This document shows, in pieces, positions 47,201-58,475 of a stretch of 64,000 bases of DNA. Location of the stretch: the NCBI GenBank assembly GCA_015680905.1, contig CM027378.1:101887501-101951500 (forward strand). The letters are read 5' to 3'. The position numbers and the translations under genes are program-made. The stretch's first letter is position 1; every line of letters starts with the position of its first letter. This stretch comes from Coptis chinensis (Eukaryota > Streptophyta > Magnoliopsida > Ranunculales > Ranunculaceae). The notes beneath the pieces are model-generated. The model was not told where the DNA came from, made no database searches, and saw only the letters and a list, made by a program, of their open reading frames with translations.

Positions 47201-47891
47201 GTCAGTTGTCTAGGGGCACAGTTCGGTGTCTGAGTGGCTAGGTACGCTAAGCTATCTGCGTGACGGTTCTCGTCACGCAAAAAATGGTGTATTGTAGCTC
47301 TGCTGAAAGAAGGAAGTAAATCATTAACAACTTTAAGGTATTTGGAAAGGTTACCTTTGTTGGTAGTGTACTCTTTTCATGATCGGCAAACAACCGGTTC
47401 ATGAGTCACTAAAGATTTGGAGCTCCTTTACATCGAGTTGGATTGCCGCCGCGTAACCCCATTATCAATGCCTCGTGTTTTTTATCATTATTGGAGGTTC
47501 GCGAAGTCTATCGCGAATCCGCCTTTTCTATCATAGCTCCCTCGGGGATACTAAAACGATTCGATACCATCGCCTCACGGTTTCTGGAACCATCAACGTA
47601 GGGACCCGGTGTTTTATGTTTGCTTTTGTGGGTGCGACCTGCTTCTGGCTCCCAATTGGGGTCGTCGACTGGAAAATCTACTAGGAAATCTGCGACGACC
47701 TGGCCCTTCTGCGACGTGCGGGGGACGAAGTCCATGTGGTGCTCACCCAGCTCTTCGGCCCATATCACCATCCTAGTAGTCTTATTCTCTTTGTGAAGGA
47801 TCCGCTTCAATGGAAGGTCGCTAAGTACTCTGATTGGATGAGCTTGGAAGTAAGGTCTGAATTTTCTTGCCGAGTATAATAAAGCAAGCAC
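47200..47891 (-). pseudogene. RT connection and RNase H of the Tat-like element
   Basis: ARKFRPYFQAHPIRVLSDLP, LKRILHK, ELGEHHMDFVPRTSQKGQVV and ADFLV form the usual connection after RT. PYVDGS begins RNase H and RDENRHADSLAYLATQ ends it (47230-47280). The middle (47290-47510) is degraded, with frameshifts and deletions, so the central RNase H acids cannot be followed. Confidence 0.8.
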
Positions 47892-49089
47892 TGCTCTTTC
47901 AACGTGAGCGTCTTACTTGTGAAGTAGATCGGCTTTTCTGAATTGTTTTCCTCTTTGAAGAGAACCGAACTGATGGCGAAGTCTGATACTGCCAGATAGA
48001 GCCCCAGTGTTTCTCCGTCTGTTGGTTTGGCTAAGACGGGAGGCGTTGTGAGGTATTCCTTGAGAGTGGAGAATGCTTGGTGACATTGATCGTTCCATGA
48101 GAACTGCTCGCCTTTTTTTAGGATCTGTAGGAACGGTCGGCACTTGTCTGACGTTCTCGATATGAATCGGTTGAGTGCAGCGACCATGCCTGACAATTTT
48201 TGTATTTGTTTCTTTGTTTGTGGGTCGGGCATGTCTAAGAACGCCCGAATTTGGTCTGGATTTGCTTCAATACCTCGCTGTGAGACTTGATACCCTAAGA
48301 ATTTTCTGAAGGACGCTCCAAAGAGGCATTTCTCTGGGTTCAGCTTCATTCCAGTTCGGTGTAATCTGGAGAATGCTTGCTCAAGGTGAGTGAGATGGTC
48401 ACCTACTTTTTTGCTTTTGACGACCATGTCATCTATGTAGACCTCCATGGTGTCGCCTAACATGTCCTGGAACATGTCAGTTACCGTCGTTGATAAATTA
48501 AGCCCGGCGTTCTTGAGTCGAGCGGGGAGAACGTTGTAGCAATAAATTCCTTGCTTAGTGATGAATGAGGTCTTCTCCTGATCTTCCTCAGCGAGTGGTA
48601 TTTGGTTGTACCCACTGTATGCATCCATGAATGATAACAGCTCGTGCCCACAAGTCTGGTCGACTAGTCTGTCGATTCTAGGTAGTGGGAAGTCGTCTTT
48701 AGGTGTTTCTTGGTTGACGTTGGTGAAGTCGACGCACAAGCGGACTGTACCGTTCTTCTTCGGAACTGCCACGATGTTTGCTACCCAATCTGGGTAATCG
48801 ACCTTCCGGATGAAACCGACTTGCTTGAGTTTATCGACCTCATCGCTCAACGCTTTTTTTGAAACGTGAATGACAATCTTCTAGGTCGTTGTCGAACTGG
48901 TTTGGCACCAGGGTTGACGTTTAACCTATGACATGCAACGCTAGGATCTATACCCGGTACATCGATATACGACCAAGCGAACACATCTTTATTCATGGAC
49001 AAAAAGTTTACAAGATGAGCTTTAAGTGTGGGGTCGAGGTTAGCCCCAACATAGACGAGTTTAGGGTCGTCTTCTATTCCCAGATTCAC
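47807..49089 (-). pseudogene. Reverse transcriptase of the Tat-like element
   Basis: The lead segment (48847-49089) contains VFAWSYIDVPGIDPSVACHR. A frameshift at about 48850 follows, then an open stretch with GFIRKVDYPDWVANIVAVPK, LCVDFTNVNQ, FPLPRIDRLVD, LLSFMDAYSGYNQIPL, a VYIDDMVVKSK active site, LNPEKCLFG, FLGYQVSQRGIEANPDQI and the thumb (FISRTSDKCRPFLQILKK). All main RT blocks are present in order. The DD catalytic pair (YIDD) is intact. A second frame change occurs near 47890 at the connection. Confidence 0.92.
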
Positions 49090-49667
49090 TTGCTGCCTTT
49101 CTTCGGTCGGTGCTGAGACTTATGCTGTTTGAGTGCTCTCTGGAGGATTGCACTTTGTAGATGTTGTGCTGATCTGGTGAGTAGCTGTAGTAGCTGTAGG
49201 AGTTGGAGCGTCTTCTGTGGTTACGACAACAGAGTCAGAAGTGACTTTTGTGGCCGTGACAACAGAAGCTGGAATTGTTTGCTGCAGCAGCACTGGCTGT
49301 ATGAGAGCTGGTGGGGCGATCTCTTGGCTCCGTTTACGCGGGATACTCTCTACTGGGGCGACCTCTAGGACCTGTGATGCGGGGACACCTGCCGCCTAGT
49401 GTAGCTCGGGGTCTGGGCTGGTAAGAGGAGGTTCTTGTTGGAGCCCCCAACGTTCTGCTTTGGGACGTTGGTTCTAACCTCGGCCACTAAGTCTTTGGCC
49501 ATTGTATAGCTGGTGGGCTCGTTTCTGACGCTGATGGGAGATTCGGTGAGCTTGTTCGCTGCGATGATCTGGTTATATTGATAGGCCTCGAGCTGGTTGC
49601 TCCAAAGCTCCATCATTCTTCTGGGGCCAGGAAAATGGATCACCTGATGCAATGTGGAAGGCACTGC

Positions 49668-49952
49668 CTACATTTGATGGATCCATTGTCGTCCTAAAAT
49701 AGCGTTGTAGGACGACTTGGTATCGAGGATAGCCCTTGTCTTCGGGAGCCCAGCGAGGCCCGGGAGTATGATGTCTCCCATTGGGTCGGCCCTAGAGCCA
49801 TTGAATCCAAAGAGGGGTGTGATCGGGTCTATGAAAACCGATTTTGGCAGGTTCATCTCTTGGATCGTATGGTAGAACAAAATATCGCAGGAGCTGCCAG
49901 GATCTATCAAAACTCGCTTGACGGTCCAGTCACTGATTTTGACGTGGACCAC
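49668..49952 (-). pseudogene. Aspartic protease of the Tat-like element
   Basis: VKRVLIDPGSSCDILFYHTI holds the active site with DPGSS in place of the retroviral D-T/S-G, a variant usual in Tat-lineage proteases. The flap region PLFGFNGSRADPMGDIILPG and SYNAILGRQWIHQM (the ILGR motif) follow. The open stretch 49365-49664 downstream is the protease-RT linker. The gag and protease frames overlap in a frameshifted arrangement. Confidence 0.85.
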
Positions 49953-51460
49953 GAGTGCGTCGTTGTGCGGGAGACAAACCTTGTTGAGGTCGGCTTCTGA
50001 GAAGGTGATATCTCCTGACCTGCGTCCTGAACTGCGGGGTGCGGCTGCGAAGAAAAGTTGTAAACTTCATGAAGGGCGCCAACGCGCCTTCTCTTTTCTC
50101 GAGATGTTGAGACGGAATCATCCTGTAGTGTGATTATGTAAATAGTTCTGTCGTACTCGCGACCTGTTGACGGTTGGCGACGAGTTTGACGAGAGCGGTC
50201 CCGGGAACGTCCTCTGCTATGAGAGCAACCTTGGGTCCTCTGATCGCTACGTCGAGGGGGGGATCTGCTTCGTACTCTGTGGGCCATGAGCTTGTGGCGC
50301 AGGTCGCCGTCGGGTATGTTGGTGTATTGCTTGATGTGTCCGGCTTCTATGAGATCCTGCAAGTAATGCTTGAGCCCCCAGCACACATCGGTCTCATGGC
50401 ACCTAGCTCGGTAGAAGGCATAGTAGGGCTGGTCGGGGCGATCTGCCGGTTGTCTGATCTCAGGTCGGTAGTAGGCAGCTCGTTTGATCTTCTCTAGTAT
50501 GTAACTAGGAGATTTAGTGAGTACGGCGAATTCTTGGTCGTTGCTCGCTTTGAGTTTGGAGGGCTGCCCTTGTTGTCGAGGTCGTTTTTTAGAGGATGAT
50601 GATACCTCGTAAACTTCTCCTCTTCTACTTCTTCTTCATCTTGGTTCTGATTTTTCAAACCTTCTTGTAAGTTGATGTACCTATCGACTCGAAAGTCATG
50701 TACCGGGCTAACGTTTTTTCGTTTCTTTTAGGACCGACACGGTGGCGATGTTGCAAGGTGTGGCGCGCGTTTGTGAAAGCCACCGCGGCGAATGACTATT
50801 TGAGGCCACTCTCCATGTCTAATAGTTCGGTTTTGAACCGATTTAAGAAGGAGTGGAAGGTTTCCTCCTTGCCGAGTGTAAGCTGAAAGAGTGAATTGAG
50901 ATCGCCCTTCTTACGTCTGTTATGGACGTATTGGCTTCTATGACAGTCGGTGAGTCGTTCGAAGTTCTTTATCGAAATCGGCCTCGGGAGAGAAGAACCG
51001 GTCCGAGTGGGCTATCTTTTAGACTAGCGGAAATAGTCCGCAATGAAGGTGGTCGAACTCGGTGCAATCGTAGAAAGTGCTAGACTTTGAACATACCGAG
51101 TTATATCTTTGGCTCGGGCATGTACGCCATCGTATATAGGAACCGTGGTTGGACGAAATCTGGAGGAGAAATCTTGCGGAGCTTCTCAGAAAAATGGAGA
51201 TCTTGTGATGAGGTTTTCAGCATCTTTTGCACTATCAGGGTGGAGTCTTTCTTTACCGCATTTTTGTCGAGCCTTTGGCTCAGCTCGTTGATCTGTTGGC
51301 TGACGTTGATGACGTCGTCCTCAGCGGTGGCACCTAGTGGGTTCTGTGTATCCACTTGTGCTCGAAGTTTGACGTTTTCCTGCCTGAGCTGAGCTATTTG
51401 CTCGTTTACTGTGCCTAATTGTCCTGCTAGCATGTAGAGTTGAGCTTCGAAGCTTGCCAT
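49907..51460 (-). pseudogene. Gag of the Tat-like element
   Basis: The N-terminus (MASFEAQLYMLAGQLGTVNE, 51460) is a coiled coil (QIAQLRQENVKLRAQVD, then INELSQRLDKNAVKK). SPPDFVQPRF is the start of the capsid-like part. The centre (50390-51100) is frameshifted. The C-terminal part (49907-50480) has YYAFYRARCHETDVCWGLKH, a degenerate zinc knuckle, then DLIEAGHIKQY and an Arg/Ser-rich RNA-binding tail (RSRSPPRRSDQ). Confidence 0.75.
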
Positions 51461-51525
51461 GCTTCGTGGGCTTGAGAGTTTTGGTTACTGATTTGTTTGT
51501 GGTTTGGTTTCTCAAGTAATCGAGA

Positions 51526-51540
51526 CCACAGACGGCGCCA
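51526..51540 (-). promoter_or_regulatory. Primer-binding site
   Basis: Directly inside the 5' LTR, one base beyond its end, the minus strand reads TGGCGCCGTCTGTGG. The TGGCGCCG start is characteristic of primer-binding sites in many plant Gypsy elements. It fixes the element's orientation. Confidence 0.8.
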
Positions 51541-51541
51541 A

Positions 51542-52072
51542 TGTAAATGTGTGATTGAGCTTTCCCTTACAAACAGTCGATGGGAGACTGGAATAGGTTT
51601 TTGGATGGACCGAGTTCGTCTTAAGAGCGAACTGCCTACGTATCTTACTCTAGGTTCTTATGGGGAGAGTAGAATCAGGTCTGGCGTAGTTCATAGGAGA
51701 GGTATTTATAGATATTGAGAGTGTATCCTTGCCCACCACGTGTAAAGGATATCCCAAACAAGGGGTGGAGATAAGGGTAACATGTGAGAACCGGCCCTCA
51801 TAGGAGTCCGCCAGAATGATGTGGAGTGTCAATTTGTATAAGTAGCTTGCGGCCGTGACCAGTGGCTGACGGCCAAGATATGTGCAAGTACATCTTTAGT
51901 CATGATTGCTTTTGGAAGGGGTATCTGAGTCACTTTCCTAGCGTAGTTCGCGTGATACTGCGACCTGTTAGTATCGTTCTATTAGCTCATGGATGCGACC
52001 TGGATCCACAGGTCGATGTGTCATTTCCACCATGTTATGCGCGTGCTGGATAGAGAATATCACTCCCCTACA
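51542..52072 (-). repeat. 5' LTR of the Tat-like element (intact, 531 bp)
   Basis: Bounded by TGTA...TACA. On the minus strand it carries TATAAATA (51703-51710), the likely U3 promoter of the element. It is followed by the primer-binding site inward and by the CAATG duplication outward. Confidence 0.85.
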
Positions 52073-52446
52073 CAATGCATGCTTAATTTTTATGCACAAT
52101 TACACATATGCTGATAATGTACATGCATGATGAGATAATAAGATAAATGTACAAAAAGTAACAGTAAAACTTAATTAATTAAGAGTAACAATTTGTGATA
52201 ATAATCATATAATATCACTAAATCAGCTAACAGCGTCCAAACTTTTGATATGCCCACTAGATATATTTTCGTTGTGCTATATATACTGACGGATACCGTA
52301 CGGATGTTATATGCTTAACATCCCATGTCATACTCACATGATAACAGTGTTCATTATTCGGAATGGAATATCGGAATTCCGTCTAATATTTCAATTTTTT
52401 TTAAAAAAAGTATAGAATCGAAATATTGATAATTTTAAAATCAGGG

Positions 52447-53210
52447 AGTAACTCTCAAGGACACCTTTTTATTTTATAACTCTCAAGGACCGGGTAGATG
52501 AAAGGTTAAGTATACCCTTGACGTGAAATAAAAAACGGATTGGGTAGATGAAATGTCAAGTATACTCCTGACGCGAAATAAAAAACGGCCTGGCCCGGCC
52601 CGAACGAAATGACCTGGTGTATTTAGTATGAATATTGAATGTTCATACATGAACATTGTATGTTCACAGTCATTGGGTATGAATATTGATTGGGTATGAA
52701 CATTCAATATTCATAGTCTTTTGGATATGAACATTCAATGTTCATAGTCCTTTGGGTATGAACATTCAATATTCACAGTCCTTAGGTATGAATATTGATT
52801 GGGTATGAACATTCAATGTTCATAGTCTTTTAGGTATGAACATTGATTGAGTATGAACATTCAATGTTCATAGTTCTTTGGGTATGAACATTCGATGTTC
52901 ATAGTCCTTGGTCCTTTGGGTATGAATATTCAATGTTCATAGTCTTTCGGTATGAACATTCAATGTTCATACATCAATATATTGTATAAGATACATTCAC
53001 CTATTTGGATATGAACAATCATTGTTCATACACCAGTAGAAGGTATGAACACTCATTGTTCATAGTAAATGACAGAAAGGGTAAAATTGGAAAATATTTA
53101 TTTTAAATCCGGGACATTTGTCCTTGAAGGTTATTTTCACGAAAGGGTATAACTGGCATTTTAAAAAAATAAAATGGCCGGGCCAACTTATTTTGTCCTT
53201 GAGAGTTACT
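52447..53210. mobile_element. Non-autonomous inverted-repeat element filled by hairpin array 2
   Basis: Perfect 17-bp terminal inverted repeats, AGTAACTCTCAAGGACA (52447-52463) and its complement (53194-53210), bound a 764-bp non-coding segment. Related phrases (ACTCTCAAGGAC at 52479-52490, GTCCTTGAAGG near 53121) occur just inside. No clear target duplication was found. The centre is a tandem array of palindromic units (52626-53065). Confidence 0.6.
52626..53065. repeat. Hairpin-unit tandem array 2 (~31-bp units)
   Basis: About a dozen units are built on GTATGAACATT-C-AATGTTCATA followed by GTCCTTTGG. In good copies TATGAACATT and AATGTTCATA are exact reverse complements, a 10-bp stem with a single-base centre. 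Shorter 17-bp partial units (GTATGAATATTGATTGG type) are interspersed. It is non-coding. Confidence 0.9.
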
Positions 53211-53853
53211 AAATTTGAAATCGTGGGTCTGTGAGTTACTAATTGCTAGAATTTGTCCATATAAGTTACTCACCAAAAATTGTGTTCTCTAGGCTTTATT
53301 TTCTCTAAAATTGGGTGTTAGGCCCAATTTCTTGTTTTAAAATTAGTTGAAATTCCGAATATAACATGGGTCGAAATATTATGAATTTTGGTTTTTGAAT
53401 TTGTCGGAATTTCGATAATTATGAAATCCCAAACTATGCGTGATAAGCACACGACACCTTAACACAGTTACACAGCTTGTATGCAAGACATCGACTCGCA
53501 CCATACAAGCGGCCTACAACATATGACGACTCCATCAAGGTCCTGCAGCATGCTCTACCAACTCTCGACTCGACATCACAATCATATCACCCTCAACATC
53601 GACTGGACTCTAAACACTCACTACACGACCTCGTCTCATGATATCATCACTTGACAAGCTCATATTTACCATCACTGGCATCAGATCTTTATTCATTGCA
53701 ACACTCTAATTATTGCCATCATTATAGCTAGGGACGAAGCTAGGAATTTTGGTTGGGAGGGGGGGGGACTGTCCTGAAATTTTTTGGAGGGGCAAAGGCT
53801 TATAGATTTAGGAATTTCTGTGGTGATTGTAGTGTAATTTCTTAGTTTTTAGA

Positions 53854-53856
<3 letters not shown>

Positions 53857-53888
<32 letters not shown>

Positions 53889-54028
53889 GGGGGTTGTTGA
53901 CGATTACAACATTAACCACACTCTTTCTCTACCCACTCGAACATCACAATATTAGGAACCACTACACAGCTCATGAGGACGTCCCCCACTCGTAGTACAC
54001 ATGTCCATATCATCACATGTGCCCTACC

Positions 54029-54070
<42 letters not shown>
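53857..54070. repeat. Dinucleotide microsatellites (TG)n and (CA)n(TA)n
   Basis: A (TG)n run at 53857-53886 is followed 140 bp later by a (CA)n run at about 54029-54062 that passes into TATATATA. The stretch 53211-53856 otherwise shows only a GGGACGAAGCTAGGAATTTT phrase (53730) resembling a hAT-like terminus. Confidence 0.9.
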
Positions 54071-54130
54071 AGCCAACCCTATAACTGCATTGGTTTGATT
54101 CCAGTTCTCCTAATTAATTAAGCAATAATT

Positions 54131-54633
54131 CTACACTGACACATAGAATTTGACATTGTTGACCGACACAGTGACATGACACTACAACATCAATGTTGCA
54201 ATATGAAAAACTACCACTGCAATATCAATGTTGCATCGAAAAGTACTACTGCAACACCAATGTTACACCATGAAAACCACTACAACGTCAATATTGTACA
54301 AAGAAATATCACTGCAACATCAATGTTGCACCATAAAAATCACTGCAACGTCAATGTTGCACCGAGAAATATCACTTCAACATCAATGTTGCACTATGAA
54401 AACCACTGCAACGTTGATGTTGCACTATGAAAAATCAATAGAATTGATGGTTTACTATGAAGAAAAGATGAAAATGGCAAAATAAGAATGGAAAGATGAT
54501 AATGGAAAGAAAAGAAGTGTTTTGAGTGAGAGAAAAGAAATATTTGGTTATTATTTTCACTACTGCAATATTGATATTGCAACATGCCACGTTACTGTGT
54601 CTTGACTGGGTTATTTTTCCTGTGTCAGTGTAG
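54131..54633. mobile_element. Non-autonomous inverted-repeat element filled by hairpin array 3
   Basis: CTACACTGACACA (54131-54143) and its exact complement (54621-54633) bound 503 bp. The similarity extends outward as TTAATTAAG-type sequence on both sides, so the true terminal repeat may be nearer 28 bp with small indels. There is no gene and no certain target duplication. The centre is an array of palindromic units. Confidence 0.6.
54184..54582. repeat. Hairpin-unit tandem array 3 (~31-bp units)
   Basis: Eight adjacent units (54184-54434) have the palindrome TGCAACAT-CA-ATGTTGCA followed by CCATGAAAAC-like spacers. One more diverged palindrome lies near the right end (54564-54582). Most copies can form an 8-bp stem with a 2-base centre. 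Two overlapping plus-strand open frames across the array are repeat artefacts. Confidence 0.9.
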
Positions 54634-54649
54634 TATTACTCTTAATTAA

Positions 54650-57404
54650 GACACTAGATATGTATGAATCTTTTTATTCGTAAGAAGAGCAGCCATCCCC
54701 AATCAACCAACACCTTCCCCATAATAAAGCCCGTGCTTAATTTTCATTTGGTGTTATGTTAAATCTAATCCTTAGGGACAAAATTTGACATTTACAATGC
54801 TAATACTAATGTGGAAGACTCCCTGTAATCAATTGGGCACTGCACGGAACGAATTGAATTGGGCAGAAAGTTTAGGTCATGGACGAGTGTTTACACCTAA
54901 CGCATGAACCATTTTCCAAACATATTTGAGAAGAAGAAAGGTTGTGCTGGCTTTTACTGAGTTTGGTCTTAGTGACTAAGCATGTCACTCAAGTGGTCCT
55001 AAGAACTACAGATTGCAACTCTCATACCAGCTATGATCCAAATCCACAAATTAGATTTCAATCTCACAATGCTATTTACTAATTTACAGTACTGTACTAC
55101 TTAACAACAAATAAAGTTAAGTATTGTATGCGAATTGGTGCGTCCCCAAATCTACTTATTCACCAATGGTATTTAGTTTTTTGAGTATTAGGCCGTATGA
55201 TCGCTATCGATCAGAACTTTCGAGCCCTACCAAATAAAATTTCTAAAAATTGTAGCTTCTGTAGATACAGGCTAAAGTGCGAGAGGTTTAACCAGATATT
55301 CTACATGAAAAATAAATTTCTGCAAGTCGCGCGGACCAAATGATAGCAGTATTTGGACTCTGGAGTCATGGAGTAGTGGTTTGTTTTTGGAAACTAGGTT
55401 TATCTAAGATACATGAATCATGAATGGATTCACAAGCGAAATATAAAATTATTAGAAATGCTTGATTAAAAGGATGGTTACAAAAATTCAAAAAGGCATT
55501 TTTCAATTCTCTTTGGCAAATTCGGTTACAAATTCGAATATGATATCTTTTATGCTTTTCAAATACAAGAATTTCAAATTTCAAAACATATATAATGATG
55601 TCAAATTTGGGAACAGGAGTTGGAGTGATATTTTATTTTTATTTTTTTATCAGTAAAAAGTATTACATTATATATAAAGTAAAATAGAATTGTGTTACAA
55701 TTTGGTACTGACTCTCCATATCAGTAAAAAATAGTGAGTGAGAGCCTCAAATTATACACCACTACAAAAAACACATTACCACTAGTTGTTGATGATCCTC
55801 GTCAATGGAAAAATAGTGTGAGTTGGAGTGATATAAATAATAAGCCTATATTTTTCAAGTTTTTGGAAGGTCAAACTTAAGGTTGCCAAAGATGTGTTGG
55901 CCTTCTGCCTATGTAGTTTCAAAAGAGATCTCGTTTCAAAACTCACAACTTGCAGATAATAGTCAATGTTACGATTGTTACCTTCATGGTAAGGTCATCA
56001 ATCTTATTTTGTACTTCATTCTTCGATTCTTCTTTTCAAATTTATTTGGTGATCAATTGTTGGTGTACTTTGAGTAATGAGTTTCACATGCTTTTATATA
56101 CGAGGCACTATAGTTTCTTTAATTGGCTAGAAAAAAGGTGCTCTGTGCTGTGCCCCATGGAAGGAACAACTTGATGTTTGTTTTTCTCTTTTTCCTTCTT
56201 TCCTTTTTCTTTGTTACCTCTTCATCACTTTGGATATTTTTGAGTTAATGTAACAAAAGCGTTGCTGGGGCATCAGCCATGGCTTTGCCACTAAATCGTG
56301 GTGGGGTGTCTAGCAAGTGATGTTAGGAAATATGTAAAGTTTTTTTTTTTTCGATGAACTGAAAATATGTAAAGTTGGAATCATATAAACAGCTAGTGTG
56401 GAATGTGGACTATACATAACACATGACACCAAATGCAAGTGGGCCACCGATCCATACATATTACACCTAGTTCATGGGACCCGATTTCAGAGTACATTTG
56501 TACCTAAAATTCCTAGTGATTATGAGATAACCCCCTGAACAACTTTACGAGGAGAAAAATTGAGGTCTAAAAATACCCCATAAAGAGAGTTAGTCACGAT
56601 TAAATATACGTTTTACTTTTGTCAAAGTCAAGCTATTTACTAGTTCCTTTCCCCATACAATGGCAGGCTTCTACCATAGGCCGACTCACATTGGAGCTTC
56701 TGTAAGACTTATCAGATATAAGCAGACTAATGTAAAGGCCAAAGAAAAGGCCGGGCCCACCTATATATACTCTTAAAAGACCCAAAAAAATGGACGGGAT
56801 TTTCATTTCAGCCAACACTTCCCTGTTATGAAGTCTGCTAACCTGTGATTCTGTGAAGTCTGATCGAACGAAGCTTTAGAAACTGAATGGTAGAGATTAT
56901 CGACCACCAAGGTATATGATTCCAGCTTCTGTGTTATTGCTCCTATGCCCAATTAGCTAAAGTGGGAATTGCACTTTATCACGATGCAAATACATACGTA
57001 TTTTTACAAAATATGAAGCAATATTAATTATTGGTGGTTTAACAAATATGTGTTGTCACTTCTTGTGACCGAAACGTGTGTCGACCAATAAAATCAAACC
57101 ACCAGTAGTCCACCAAGGCACCAAAAGAAACTTTAACGTTTTCTCATTTAGAACCAACAATGTCACTCATTTTCGGAGGTTACCAACGTTGGAATCATCA
57201 TATATATTACGTGATTGACAAAGATATACAATCAGAATTATCAGATAATATATAAGAATAAATATCATGTACCAGCAAACTATTTTGAACAAACCCTCTT
57301 GAACAAACTGACGTGGCAAGTATCATGTAACTTATTTAGCTACAACACTGTTCAAGTTGCAAAACAGTTTTAAAAAAAAAACAATTCCATCTTTTTTTTG
57401 TGGC
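54650..57404. other. Intergenic, largely featureless
   Basis: AT-rich DNA. A phrase CACTACAAAAAACA (near 55760) resembles a CACTA transposon terminus but has no partner. Apart from the possible promoter near 56754-56910, no gene, RNA or complete transposon was recognised. Confidence 0.4.
56754..56910 (+). promoter_or_regulatory. Possible promoter and first exon, weak
   Basis: GGGCCCAC (site II/TCP-like motif) is followed by CTATATATAC, then a leader of about 120 nt, a short frame MVEIIDHQ and a plausible splice donor (CAAG|GTATATG). No downstream exon could be linked in the next 6 kb, so this may be a remnant or chance. Confidence 0.2.
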
Positions 57405-58123
57405 CAGTGGTGGAGCCAGGAAATTAAGTGAGGGTGAGCTACCACAACTAAACATACAATTTTTTTTAAAACTAATATTTCAAGCCCAATCACAAAATTC
57501 ATTGTTTTTTTTAACTAATATTTCAACTACCATCTTCAGTTTTTTGGTGACTTTGTTTTGAGAATAATCTTATTTCAGCATTATTAACATCTTTTGAGTT
57601 CAGTATTGGTTGAGTTAGCAATGACTTTTCTTTGATAAAATACTTTAACATAATTGTTTAAACAATACTTAAGTAGCAATAAACCAATGTAATCTATTAC
57701 TTTAAATTTCAAGAGAAATAAAGCATCAAGTTTAAACCTACAAAATACCATAAAAAAAACACATCAATAGTTTAGAAAATTTATTTAAAACTTACTACAG
57801 CCGTCCTCAAAGAGAGTGAGAGACGGAGTCACCAAAAGAGAAAGTACGTGAAGAGTTTTTTATTTTTATTTATTTATTTATTTTAAATAAAAGAGAGAGT
57901 GCATGAGGTTAATATTTGGGGTTTCTATTTTTAATTTATTATTTTTGGGAGAGAAAAAGAATACGTAAGCCAGCGGGTTTTTGGGCTGGGTTTGGTTTGC
58001 TTTTTTATTTTTTATTTTTTCCTATTTGCTTTTCGGTTTTTTTACTTTGAGGGAATAAAAAACCAACTAAAATTAGACGAGACAAAATAGTATTTTTTAA
58101 AAGGGACCCTGGCTCTGCCACTG
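57405..58123. mobile_element. hAT-like non-autonomous element
   Basis: The termini CAGTGGTGGAGCCAGG and CCTGGCTCTGCCACTG are inverted repeats matching at 14 of 16 positions, of the CAGTGGCGGAGCCAGG type common in plant hAT-like elements. The 719-bp interior is AT-rich and non-coding. The 8-bp flanks (TTTGTGGC, TTTATGTT) match at only 5 positions, so the duplication is eroded or the boundaries are slightly off. Confidence 0.65.
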
Positions 58124-58292
58124 TTTATGTTGATTACCCCATTCTCTCTTTAAAATGCATCTCTAATCTTTTGAATAACCTTTTAGCTCTCTATCTTCAT
58201 CCATCTATGTTTTTTTTTTTATAAGACTCCAAAACTTAAAAATTCAAACTCTGTATCAACTATTAAAAAACATAACACTACTATTGCAAAAC

Positions 58293-58475
58293 ATATATAC
58301 TCAATATCTAAAAAATTGAATGTTTCTTTAACAATTGAGTACAAGTTCACAGAGAAATTGATTGAAGTTCAAAACATTGTTCAAAAAATATATACTCAAT
58401 ATCTAAAAATTGTTTTTTTTTTTGAGTACAAGTTCACAGAGAAATTGATTGAAGTTCAAAACATTGTTCAAAGAA
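58293..58475. repeat. 87-bp tandem duplication
   Basis: GAGTACAAGTTCACAGAGAA...CAAAACATTGTTCAAA occurs at 58337 and again at 58424, together with the preceding TATATACTCAATATCTAAAA. T-runs differ between copies. It is non-coding. Confidence 0.85.

Larger units (their letters stand above)
27330..52072 (-). mobile_element. Tat-like Ty3/Gypsy LTR retrotransposon, minus strand, interrupted by a nested element
   Basis: The outer boundaries are TGTAAATG at 27330 and CCCTACA at 52072, flanked by identical 5-bp duplications CAATG (27325-27329 and 52073-52077). Reading leftward the order is 5' LTR, PBS, gag, protease, RT, RNase H, integrase, tandem-repeat region, two antisense ORFs, and a truncated 3' LTR. 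Subtracting the nested element (29845-42567) leaves about 12 kb. Post-pol tandem repeats, additional ORFs and a protease DPGSS motif are known features of the Tat/Retand lineage. All coding regions carry frameshifts or stops, so the copy is dead. Lineage is assigned by motif resemblance only. Confidence 0.88.

Noticed and set aside
52626..53065. Resemblance of the palindromic arrays to a CRISPR array
   Set aside because: Units are contiguous, spacers are not unique, and the setting is a plant nuclear genome full of transposons.
54176..54485. Two overlapping plus-strand frames of about 85 codons with repeated MLHHENH-like peptides
   Set aside because: Repeat artefact of the 31-bp palindromic array, open in more than one frame at once.
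55759..55775. CACTACAAAAAACA phrase resembling a CACTA transposon terminus
   Set aside because: No inverted partner and no 3-bp duplication could be located within the window.
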